A stretch of DNA of 64,000 nt from Devosia sp. Root685 (lineage in GTDB: Bacteria > Pseudomonadota > Alphaproteobacteria > Rhizobiales > Devosiaceae), in assembly GCF_001427875.1 (NCBI RefSeq), contig NZ_LMHK01000002.1, positions 1,237,436 through 1,301,435 on the forward strand, given 5' to 3'. Position numbers and translations under genes: made by a program. This document shows positions 7,795 through 15,176 of the stretch, in pieces. Below the pieces are notes generated by a model that had not been told where the DNA came from, did not search any database, and worked only from the letters and a program-made list of their open reading frames with translations. Position 1 is the first letter of the stretch. Every line of letters starts with the position of its first letter.

Positions 7795-8517
7795 ATGTCC
7801 CAGCCCCTACTTATGCCCAAGGCAACCGCTGTCTGGCTCGTGGACAACACGGCTTTGTCCTTCGACCAGATCGCTGCCTTCTGCACGCTGCATCCGCTCG
7901 AAGTGCAGGGCATTGCCGATGGCGACGTCGCCTCTGGCATCATGGGTGTCAACCCGATCCAGAACGGCCAGCTGACCAAGGAAGAAATCGAGAAGGCCGA
8001 GGCTGATCCCAATTATCGCCTGAAACTGTCCGATCCGAAAGTTCGCGTCGCCGCCGTCAAGCGCAAGGGTCCGCGCTATACCCCGATTTCGCGCCGCAAC
8101 GAGCGCCCCAATGCCATTAAGTGGCTGGTGCGCAACCATCCCGAATTGAAAGACGCGCAGATCATGCGCCTCGTGGGCACCACCAAGTCCACCATCGACT
8201 CCGTGCGCGAAAACAGCCACTGGAACGCGGCCAACCTCGCCGCCATGGACCCGGTAACCCTGGGCCTCTGCAGCCAGATCGATCTTGATCTCGAGGTCAA
8301 GCGCGCCTCTAAGGATGCCGGCATCCCCAACGAAGTGTCCGAAGGCACGACGCTCCTCACCGCCGAGGAAGCCCTCGCCCGCGCCACTGCCCGCCAATCC
8401 GAATATGGCAGTCAGGAAGGCGACGGCGAAGGCCGCCGCACCCAGGCCCACGAAGACCTCGACGCAGATTCGGTCTTCTCCAAGCTCAAGTCGCTCAAAT
8501 CCGACGCCGACGAATAG
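7795..8517 (+). CDS. trcR: Cell-cycle transcriptional regulator TrcR (DUF1013)
   Basis: A 240-residue DUF1013 protein, the family named TrcR in Caulobacter and relatives, where it associates with RNA polymerase and cell-cycle transcription. Conserved stretches include MPKATAVWLVDNTALSFDQI near the start, ADGDVASGIMG, a basic YTPISRRNERPNAIKWLVRN, and a helix-turn-helix-like DAQIMRLVGTTKSTIDSVRE near residue 125. The C-terminus is acidic. AGGAGAG precedes ATG 7795. It stands alone in a 150-base upstream region and ends at a strong terminator. The name is by family similarity. Confidence 0.85.
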   Translation: MSQPLLMPKATAVWLVDNTALSFDQIAAFCTLHPLEVQGIADGDVASGIMGVNPIQNGQLTKEEIEKAEADPNYRLKLSDPKVRVAAVKRKGPRYTPISRRNERPNAIKWLVRNHPELKDAQIMRLVGTTKSTIDSVRENSHWNAANLAAMDPVTLGLCSQIDLDLEVKRASKDAGIPNEVSEGTTLLTAEEALARATARQSEYGSQEGDGEGRRTQAHEDLDADSVFSKLKSLKSDADE

Positions 8518-8541
8518 TTTTTGGAATTTTTGGAATTGAAG

Positions 8542-8569
8542 ATCCCCGCCCTTGTGGTGGGGATTTTTG
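8542..8569 (+). terminator. Rho-independent terminator of trcR
   Basis: ATCCCCGCC and GGTGGGGAT pair across a five-base loop, followed by TTTTG, about 25 bases after the trcR stop. Confidence 0.8.
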
Positions 8570-8600
8570 TTTTGGGGCATGAAACGCCGGTGGGCGCCAA

Positions 8601-8716
8601 CACCCCCTCCCATCCTCCCCCATCAAGGGGGAGGTGCCGCATCGAGCGTATGGCACGATCTCCAATAGCCACAGTCCCTTCACCTCCCCCTTGATGGGGG
8701 AGGGCGGGAGGGGGTG
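8601..8716. repeat. Intergenic inverted repeat, type A (two facing copies)
   Basis: CACCCCCTCCC at 8601 is mirrored by GGGAGGGGGTG at 8706. Inside lie CCTCCCCCATCAAGGGGGAGG and its facing copy CCTCCCCCTTGATGGGGGAGG. The same unit recurs at 15026, and single units occur at 38830, 39643 and 47050. It resembles the REP/BIME-like elements of Hyphomicrobiales and contains no ORF. Confidence 0.85.
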
Positions 8717-8811
8717 GGGCCGGAGACACCGCTCTGATGGAAGCCCCCCGTTGACAAACCAACCATACAAGAGTGCTCATACCCACCCTGCCCGCCGGAT
8801 TCGCCTTTCCC

Positions 8812-9570
8812 ATGATTGATCCCGTCTTTGTCGCTGTCGCCGTCTTCGCGGTGCTGATCGTCGGCCTGTCCAAGGCCGGTTTTCTCGGAGGGCTCGGCGT
8901 TGTCGGCGTGCCGCTTCTGGCTCTCGTCATGCCCGCCCGCGACGCCGCCGGCATGATGCTGCCGGTGCTGCTGTGCATGGATGCGGTGGCGGTCTGGATG
9001 TATCGCAAGGAATTCGATCGCAGCATTCTCAAAATCATGCTGCCCGGTGCCGCCGTCGGCACGCTGCTCGGCTGGGCCCTCTGGGCCTTTGTCAGCGACG
9101 CCGTCGTCCTCCTCATGGTCGGCGTCGTGACCCTCCTCTTCGTCATCGACGCCATCCTGCCGCTGCGCAAAAAGCTCGAAGGCCTGCCGCCCTCAAAACC
9201 CTGGGGCGCCTTCTGGGGCTCCATTGCCGGCTTTACGAGCTTCATTTCCCATACCGGCGGCCCGCCATTCCAGATCTACGTCCTGCCCAAAAAGCTGCCG
9301 CCCGCGGTCTATGCCGGCACCACTTCTGTGTTTTTCGCCATCGTCAACACCGCCAAGCTGATCCCCTATTTCTTCCTCGGCCAGCTTTCGGTGAGCAATC
9401 TCACCCACTCGGCCATGCTCGCCCCCGTGGGCATTGTCGGCGTGCTGCTCGGCGTCTGGCTCGTGCGCCGCATCTCGGTAAAGCTCTTTTACCAGATCGC
9501 CTATTGGCTGGTTCTCTTGCTGGCGCTCTACCTCGTGTGGCGCGGCGTCACAGAGGTGTTTCTGACCTAG
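8812..9570 (+). CDS. TauE/SafE-family permease
   Basis: A 252-residue inner-membrane protein with about eight hydrophobic helices in two halves, the TauE/SafE fold associated with sulfite or organosulfonate export. Family features are VGLSKAGFLGGLGVVGVPLLAL near residue 20 and the second-half GFTSFISHTGGPPFQIY near residue 140. ATG 8812 is chosen; a GTG 13 codons upstream is possible but adds residues not typical of the family. The substrate anion is not predictable. The next gene begins 60 bases downstream. Confidence 0.85.
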   Translation: MIDPVFVAVAVFAVLIVGLSKAGFLGGLGVVGVPLLALVMPARDAAGMMLPVLLCMDAVAVWMYRKEFDRSILKIMLPGAAVGTLLGWALWAFVSDAVVLLMVGVVTLLFVIDAILPLRKKLEGLPPSKPWGAFWGSIAGFTSFISHTGGPPFQIYVLPKKLPPAVYAGTTSVFFAIVNTAKLIPYFFLGQLSVSNLTHSAMLAPVGIVGVLLGVWLVRRISVKLFYQIAYWLVLLLALYLVWRGVTEVFLT

Positions 9571-9629
9571 CCTGAGGGAAATCTCCTCGCTAAGGTCCAC
9601 ACCAATCAAAAGAATTCGGGAGTTCACCC

Positions 9630-11432
9630 ATGAGCGCCAGCGCACAAAAAGGCCACAACCAGTTCGGCAACCTGCCCACCTGGGACCTCAACGATCTCTA
9701 TCCCGGCCAGGACAGTCCCGAATTCAAGTCGGCGCTCGAACAAGCCAAGGCGCTCGCCGCCAAATTCGAGAGCGACTACAAAGGCAAACTCGCTGATCTC
9801 ACCAAGTCCGGTGGCCTCATCAAGGCGATCAAGGATAGCGAAGTCCTCGGCGACATCACCGGCCGCATCGGCTCCTTCGCCTTCCTCCAATATGCACAGC
9901 GCTCGACCAATCCCGACCGCGCCAAATTCATGGGCGACACCAATGAGGCGCTGACGACGCTCTCGACCCGCGTCCTGTTCTTCGAACTCGAACTCAACCG
10001 CATCGACGATACCGAACTCGATGCCGCCATCGCGAGGGATCCCGAGCTTGGCCGCTACAAGACCTGGTTTGCCGAACTGCGGAAGGCAAAACCCTACCAG
10101 CTCGACGACAAGCTCGAAGAGCTGTTCCACGATAAGTCTGTCACCGGTTTTTCCGCCTGGAACCGGCTCTTTGACGAGACCATGTCGAGCCTCGAATTCG
10201 AAGTCGATGGCGAAACGCTGAACCTTGAATCGACGCTCCATCTCCTCTCCGAAAAAGACGAGAAAAAGCGCGAAAGCGCCTTCAAGGCCCTCGCCAAAAC
10301 TTTTAAGGCCAATGGCCGTCTCTTCACCCACATCACCAATGTGCTGGCCAAGGACAAGGAAATTTCGGATCGCTGGCGCGGCTACGAAGACATTGCCGAT
10401 TCCAGACACATGGCCAATTCGGTCGAGCGCGAAGTCGTCGATGCGCTGCAGTCCGCCGTCGAAGCCGCCTATCCCCGCCTCTCGCATCGCTACTACAAGA
10501 TGAAGGCCAAATGGTTCGGCAAGGACAAGCTGAACGCCTGGGATCGCAACGCCCCGCTGCCGACCAGCGACGAGCGCATCTGGGATTGGGACACGGCAGT
10601 CTCAACCGTCCTCGACGCCTATGGCCGCTTTTCGCCCGAATTGGCCGAGGTGGCAAAACCCTTCTTCAATTCCGGCTGGATCGACGCGCCGACCGGCGAC
10701 GGCAAGCTTTCGGGCGCCTTCGCGCACCCAACGGTGCCGAGCGCCCACCCCTATCTGATGCTCAATTATCTCGGCCGCACCCGCGATATCATGACCCTTG
10801 CCCATGAGCTGGGCCACGGCGTCCACCAGCGCCTTGCCGCCGCGCAGGGCCCGATCCTTGCCAACACGCCTCTTACTCTTGCCGAAACCGCCTCGGTCTT
10901 CGGCGAAATGCTGACCTTCCGCGCGCTGCTCGACAAGACCACCGACCCCAAGCAGCGCTTTGCGCTTCTCTCGTCCAAAGTGGAAGACATGCTCAATACC
11001 GTGGTGCGCCAGATCGCGTTCTATACCTTCGAGCGCCGCGTCCACACCGCGCGCCGCCAGGGCGAATTGCGCACCGAGGAAATCAACCAGATCTGGCTCG
11101 ACGTGCAGACCGAGTCATTGGGCGATGGCATCATCCAGAACGAAGGCTATGACATCTTCTGGACCTATATCCCCCACTTCATCCATTCGCCCTTCTACGT
11201 CTATGCCTATGCTTTCGGCGATTGCCTTGTGAACTCGCTCTACGCACAGTATGAGAAGTCCAGTGTTGGCTTTGCGGAGCGCTATTTCGAGCTCCTCAAG
11301 GCCGGGGGAAGCAAGCATCATTCCGAACTTCTGGCGCCCTTTGGGCTGGATGCCAAAGACCCGAACTTCTGGTCGCTCGGCCTGTCGATGATCGAGGGGC
11401 TGATCGACGAACTTGAGGCCACCTCGCCCTGA
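9630..11432 (+). CDS. pepF: Oligoendopeptidase F, M3 metallopeptidase
   Basis: A 600-residue cytosolic zinc peptidase that cleaves oligopeptides. The HELGH motif at residues 392-396 holds the catalytic glutamate and two zinc histidines, and GETASVFGEM-like ETASVFGEM downstream supplies the third ligand (glutamate). Length and the helical N-terminal region agree with the M3B subfamily. No signal peptide. ATG 9630 follows GGGAG. It probably works in peptide turnover; the opp-type transporter in this window could supply substrates, but that link is inference. Confidence 0.93.
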   Translation: MSASAQKGHNQFGNLPTWDLNDLYPGQDSPEFKSALEQAKALAAKFESDYKGKLADLTKSGGLIKAIKDSEVLGDITGRIGSFAFLQYAQRSTNPDRAKFMGDTNEALTTLSTRVLFFELELNRIDDTELDAAIARDPELGRYKTWFAELRKAKPYQLDDKLEELFHDKSVTGFSAWNRLFDETMSSLEFEVDGETLNLESTLHLLSEKDEKKRESAFKALAKTFKANGRLFTHITNVLAKDKEISDRWRGYEDIADSRHMANSVEREVVDALQSAVEAAYPRLSHRYYKMKAKWFGKDKLNAWDRNAPLPTSDERIWDWDTAVSTVLDAYGRFSPELAEVAKPFFNSGWIDAPTGDGKLSGAFAHPTVPSAHPYLMLNYLGRTRDIMTLAHELGHGVHQRLAAAQGPILANTPLTLAETASVFGEMLTFRALLDKTTDPKQRFALLSSKVEDMLNTVVRQIAFYTFERRVHTARRQGELRTEEINQIWLDVQTESLGDGIIQNEGYDIFWTYIPHFIHSPFYVYAYAFGDCLVNSLYAQYEKSSVGFAERYFELLKAGGSKHHSELLAPFGLDAKDPNFWSLGLSMIEGLIDELEATSP

Positions 11433-11484
11433 TCGGGCGGCGGCTTCGCGAGAGACTGACGCGACTTATCTTTACGAGGACGAC

Positions 11485-11649
11485 ATGGCCAAGACGCGCC
11501 CTGAGCATCATTCCCAGCCGGTACTTGAATCCGGGATGGACTACGTTGAACACGAAAAGACCTATAACGGCTTCATCACCGGGGTGAAGTGGTCGATCTA
11601 CGGATTGGCCGCGCTGTTGGTCATTCTGTACTTCGTGGTCAATCCCTAA
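11485..11649 (+). CDS. aa3-type cytochrome c oxidase subunit IV
   Basis: A 54-residue membrane protein of the bacterial aa3 oxidase subunit IV family. It has a hydrophilic N-terminus with MDYVEHEKTYNGFI, then one helix ending FVVNP. It packs against the oxidase core in the inner membrane and is not catalytic. GAGGA precedes ATG 11485. The neighbouring transhydrogenase genes downstream are the usual context in related genomes, whereas the main oxidase genes are elsewhere. Confidence 0.85.
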   Translation: MAKTRPEHHSQPVLESGMDYVEHEKTYNGFITGVKWSIYGLAALLVILYFVVNP

Positions 11650-11672
11650 TCTATAAAAGCAGGCCAAGAGCT

Positions 11673-11690
11673 GCCTGCCCGCCGGCAGGC
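11673..11690 (+). promoter_or_regulatory. Hairpin in the pntAA leader
   Basis: GCCTGCC and GGCAGGC form a seven-base stem with a CGCC loop, and an alternative pairing uses CCCGCC with GGCGGG. It ends two bases before the TAGGAGAG ribosome-binding site of pntAA. It may affect processing or translation; no function is shown. Confidence 0.4.
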
Positions 11691-11706
11691 GGGTAGGAGA
11701 GTTCTC

Positions 11707-13239
11707 ATGAAAATTGCGGTTCTGCGGGAAACCGTGGCGGGCGAACATCGCGTCGCCGCCACGCCCGAAACCGTCGCCAAGCTGATCGGGCTTGGCGCTG
11801 AAATCAGCGTCGAAAAAGGTGCGGGGCTCGGCTCGCGCATCAGCGACGCCCAGTTCGCCACCGCGGGCGCCAGCCTCGCCGCTTCCGCGGCCGAAGCGGT
11901 AAAACGCGCCGACATCGTCCTCGCCGTGCGCCGCCCTGCGGCAAAGGCGCTGGCCGGCTCCAATCCCGGCGCTCTCCTTGTCGCGGCGCTCGACCCCTAT
12001 GGCAATGAAGGCGAAGTCGCCGCTCTCGCCAAATCTGGCGTCACTGCTATTGCCATGGAATTCATGCCGCGCATCACCCGCGCGCAGGTGATGGACATTC
12101 TCTCCTCCCAGGCCAATCTCGCCGGCTATCAGGCCGTCATCGAAGCCGCTGCCCATTTCGGCCGCGCCCTGCCGATGATGATGACCGCCGCCGGCACCGT
12201 GCGCCCGGCAAAAACCTTCGTCATGGGTGCCGGCGTCGCCGGTCTCCAGGCCATCGCCACCGCCCGCCGCCTCGGCGCCGTGGTGTCGGCGACCGACGTA
12301 CGCGCCGCAGCCGGCGAACAGGTTGAATCCCTCGGCGCCAAATTCATCATGACCGATGCGCTCAAGGACGCATCCGGCACTGGTGGCTATGCCCGCGAAC
12401 TGACGCTGGTCGAAAGCCAGGCCCAGGCCGAACTCGTCGCCGGCCATATCGCCAAGCAGGACATCGTCGTCACCACCGCGCTCATTCCCGGCCGCCCTGC
12501 ACCAAAATTGGTGACGAGGGCCATGGTCGAAAGCATGGCGCCCGGTTCCGTCATCGTCGATCTCGCCGCCGAACGCGGCGGCAATGTCGAACTGACCCGG
12601 CCCGACGAGATCGTCGACCATAACGGCGTCACCATCATCGGCTTCACCAATCTCGCCAGCCGCATTCCGACGACGGCGAGCCAGCTCTACGCCAAGAACC
12701 TCCTCAACTTCCTCGAAACCCTGATCGACAAGACCACCAAAACGCTCGCGATCAATTGGGACGACGATCTGGTCAAGGCCACCGTTCTCACCCGCGAGGG
12801 CGCCGTCGTGCATCCCAATTTCGCCGCGGCCGCAGCGCCGGCCCCTGTTCCGGCCACGCCTGTCGCCGTGCCGAAAGCCGCGCCCAAAACACCAAGCCGC
12901 AAGGTCGAAGCCAAGGCCGCCCCCGCCAAAACCGGCGCCGCCCGCAAGGCCCCGGCCAAGCCGGCCGCAGTGATCGCCGAGAGCGCGCCTGTCGCCAAGC
13001 CTGCGCCCAAAGCAGCGGCCGCCAAAAAGCCCGCTGCCAAAGCCGTAGTCGCCAAACCGGCACCCAAAAAGCCGGCACCGAAAAAACTGCCGGCGGCCAC
13101 GCTCGCCCCCGAGGCGATCGTCACCGCAGGCTCGCAACCCGAGGCCCAAAAAGTCGTGGCGCGCCGGGCTGCCGAAAAAAAGCCAGCAACCAAAAAGCCG
13201 ACCGTGAAGAAACCTGCCACACCGGAGGGGGGCAAGTAA
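11707..13239 (+). CDS. pntAA: NAD(P) transhydrogenase alpha subunit, part 1, with Lys/Ala/Pro-rich tail
   Basis: Cytoplasmic NAD(H)-binding domain I of proton-translocating transhydrogenase, which uses the proton gradient to reduce NADP with NADH. Residues 1-372 form the alanine-dehydrogenase-like fold with the [20 protein letters not shown]ossmann segment and the mobile-loop region. After VHPNF near residue 369 comes a tail of about 138 residues made almost only of alanine, lysine, proline and valine, which ends PATPEGGK. Family proteins usually stop near residue 375-390. TAGGAGAG precedes the start. The downstream pntAB begins one base after its stop. Confidence 0.93.
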   Translation: MKIAVLRETVAGEHRVAATPETVAKLIGLGAEISVEKGAGLGSRISDAQFATAGASLAASAAEAVKRADIVLAVRRPAAKALAGSNPGALLVAALDPYGNEGEVAALAKSGVTAIAMEFMPRITRAQVMDILSSQANLAGYQAVIEAAAHFGRALPMMMTAAGTVRPAKTFVMGAGVAGLQAIATARRLGAVVSATDVRAAAGEQVESLGAKFIMTDALKDASGTGGYARELTLVESQAQAELVAGHIAKQDIVVTTALIPGRPAPKLVTRAMVESMAPGSVIVDLAAERGGNVELTRPDEIVDHNGVTIIGFTNLASRIPTTASQLYAKNLLNFLETLIDKTTKTLAINWDDDLVKATVLTREGAVVHPNFAAAAAPAPVPATPVAVPKAAPKTPSRKVEAKAAPAKTGAARKAPAKPAAVIAESAPVAKPAPKAAAAKKPAAKAVVAKPAPKKPAPKKLPAATLAPEAIVTAGSQPEAQKVVARRAAEKKPATKKPTVKKPATPEGGK

Positions 13240-13240
13240 G

Positions 13241-13603
13241 ATGGAAACAACTGCAAACTCGGTCGCTGATGTCGCGACGGCCGTGGCGCATGGCGCCATT
13301 GGTGGAGCCATCGACCCCTTCATCTTCCGCCTCGCCATTTTCGTCCTGGCGATCTTTGTCGGCTATTTCGTCGTCTGGAGCGTCACCCCGGCGCTCCATA
13401 CCCCGCTGATGAGCGTCACCAATGCCATCTCCTCGGTCATCGTTGTCGGCGCCCTCCTCGCCGTCGGCGTGCACCTCGCCAATGACGCCAGCTGGATCAG
13501 CAAGGTCTTCGGCTTCATCGCCCTGGTCTTTGCCTCGGTGAACATTTTCGGTGGCTTCCTCGTGACCCAGCGCATGCTCGCCATGTACAAGAAGAAGGGC
13601 TGA
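13241..13603 (+). CDS. pntAB: NAD(P) transhydrogenase alpha subunit, part 2 (membrane)
   Basis: A 120-residue membrane part of domain II with three to four helices. Characteristic segments are [20 protein letters not shown] and the [20 protein letters not shown] loop-helix conserved across transhydrogenases. In many bacteria this is fused to the NAD-binding part; here it is separate, as in other alphaproteobacteria. Its start is one base after the pntAA stop and pntB follows after five bases, so all three are one operon. Confidence 0.93.
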   Translation: METTANSVADVATAVAHGAIGGAIDPFIFRLAIFVLAIFVGYFVVWSVTPALHTPLMSVTNAISSVIVVGALLAVGVHLANDASWISKVFGFIALVFASVNIFGGFLVTQRMLAMYKKKG

Positions 13604-13608
13604 GCACC

Positions 13609-15015
13609 ATGATCGACGCCAATTTCGCCGCCGTCTTCTACCTCGTTTCGGGCGTGCTCTTCATCCTGGCGCTGCGCGGGCTTTCGAGCCCCTCGACGGC
13701 CCGCCGGGGCAATCTCAATGCCATGGTCGGCATGGCCATCGCCGTCGTCACCACCCTCCTCGTCGCCGCCCCCAGTGATTGGGTCAGCTGGCTGCTGATC
13801 ATCTGCGGCCTCGGCCTTGGTGGCGGCATCGGCGCCTATATCGCGCGCGAAGTAAAGATGACTGACATGCCCCAGCTTGTCGCTGCCTTCCATTCGCTCG
13901 TGGGCCTCGCCGCCGTCTTCGTCGCCGCCGCCGCGCTCTATGCCCCGGAAGCCTTCGGCATCGGCGTCCCCGGCGATATTCACGCCCAGGCATTGATCGA
14001 AATGTCGATCGGCGTCGCAATCGGCGCTTTCACCTTCACCGGCTCGGTCATCGCCTTCGCCAAGCTCAATGGCAATATGTCAGGCAAGCCGATCATTCTG
14101 CCGGCCCGCCACCTGATCCACATCGTCCTCGGCATCGTGCTCCTGGCGCTGGTCTGGGCCTTCACCGTCACCGCCGAGCCCTGGCTCTTCTGGCTGATCA
14201 CTATCCTCGCCCTCGTTCTCGGCGGCTTGATGATCATCCCGATCGGCGGCGCCGACATGCCCGTCGTCGTCTCGATGCTCAATTCCTATTCGGGTTGGGC
14301 CGCCGCCGGCATCGGCTTTACGCTTGGTAATACCGCGCTGATCATCACCGGCGCCCTCGTCGGCTCCTCGGGCGCGATCCTTTCGTACATCATGTGCAAG
14401 GCGATGAACCGCAGCTTCATCTCGGTCATCCTTGGCGGCTTCGGTGGCGACACCTCATCCGCTGCCGGCGGTGCCGAAGAAGACCGCCCGGTCAAACAGG
14501 GCGCTGCCGAAGACGCGGCCTTCCTGATGAAAAACGCCGGCAAGGTGATCATCGTCCCCGGCTACGGCATGGCCGTCGCCCAGGCCCAGCACGCCCTCAG
14601 AGAAATGGCCGACCAGCTCAAGGCGGCAGGCGTCGAAGTCAAATACGCCATCCACCCGGTGGCCGGCCGCATGCCGGGGCACATGAACGTGCTGCTCGCC
14701 GAAGCCAACGTGCCCTATGACGAAGTGTTCGAACTCGAAGACATCAATTCCGAATTCGCCCAGTCAGACGTCGCCTTCGTCATCGGCGCCAATGACGTGA
14801 CCAACCCTGCCGCCAAGACCGACAAGACCTCGCCGATCTACGGCATGCCCGTTCTCAATGTCGAAGACGCCGGCACCGTCCTCTTCATCAAGCGCGGCAT
14901 GGCCGCCGGTTACGCCGGCGTCCAGAACGAACTGTTCTTCCGCGATAATACGATGATGCTTTTTGGTGATGCGAAGAAGGTGACTGAGGATATCGTGAAG
15001 AGCCTCGGCCACTGA
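13609..15015 (+). CDS. pntB: NAD(P) transhydrogenase beta subunit
   Basis: A 468-residue protein with an N-terminal membrane region of about nine helices (completing domain II, the proton path) and the cytoplasmic NADP(H)-binding domain III. Domain III begins near residue 290; VIIVPGYGMAVAQAQHALRE and the ANDVTNPAAKTD segment are its nucleotide-binding motifs. The size equals family norms. Last gene of the pnt operon, followed by a type A repeat. The product works with PntAA/PntAB to balance NADPH. Confidence 0.95.
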   Translation: MIDANFAAVFYLVSGVLFILALRGLSSPSTARRGNLNAMVGMAIAVVTTLLVAAPSDWVSWLLIICGLGLGGGIGAYIAREVKMTDMPQLVAAFHSLVGLAAVFVAAAALYAPEAFGIGVPGDIHAQALIEMSIGVAIGAFTFTGSVIAFAKLNGNMSGKPIILPARHLIHIVLGIVLLALVWAFTVTAEPWLFWLITILALVLGGLMIIPIGGADMPVVVSMLNSYSGWAAAGIGFTLGNTALIITGALVGSSGAILSYIMCKAMNRSFISVILGGFGGDTSSAAGGAEEDRPVKQGAAEDAAFLMKNAGKVIIVPGYGMAVAQAQHALREMADQLKAAGVEVKYAIHPVAGRMPGHMNVLLAEANVPYDEVFELEDINSEFAQSDVAFVIGANDVTNPAAKTDKTSPIYGMPVLNVEDAGTVLFIKRGMAAGYAGVQNELFFRDNTMMLFGDAKKVTEDIVKSLGH

Positions 15016-15025
15016 GGGCGCCGGA

Positions 15026-15141
15026 CACCCCCTCCCAGCCTCCCCCATCAAGGGGGAGGTGCCAGGCCGGCGCGGGGGGCACTATCTAGCCAAATACTCG
15101 ATAAACACCTCCCCCTTGATGGGGGAGGTTGGGAGGGGGTG
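15026..15141. repeat. Intergenic inverted repeat, type A (two facing copies)
   Basis: CACCCCCTCCC at 15026 faces GGGAGGGGGTG at 15131, with the inner units CCTCCCCCATCAAGGGGGAGG and its mirror. It lies between convergent pntB and the M16 protease gene, so it may act in transcription end formation. It is nearly identical in design to the element at 8601. Confidence 0.85.
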
Positions 15142-15176
15142 AAGCCCCACGCTCGATAACAAAGTGAGTAAAAGCC

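Noticed and set aside
8601..8716. CRISPR-like array or terminator pair at the type A repeat
   Set aside because: There are only two facing units with no regular spacers and no cas genes in the window. A REP-like element explains it better.
11296..13338. 680-codon minus-strand reading frame opposite pntAA
   Set aside because: It is glycine- and arginine-rich and lies fully opposite clear transhydrogenase genes. In GC-rich DNA, third-position bias opens long antisense frames. No domain or ribosome-binding site supports it.
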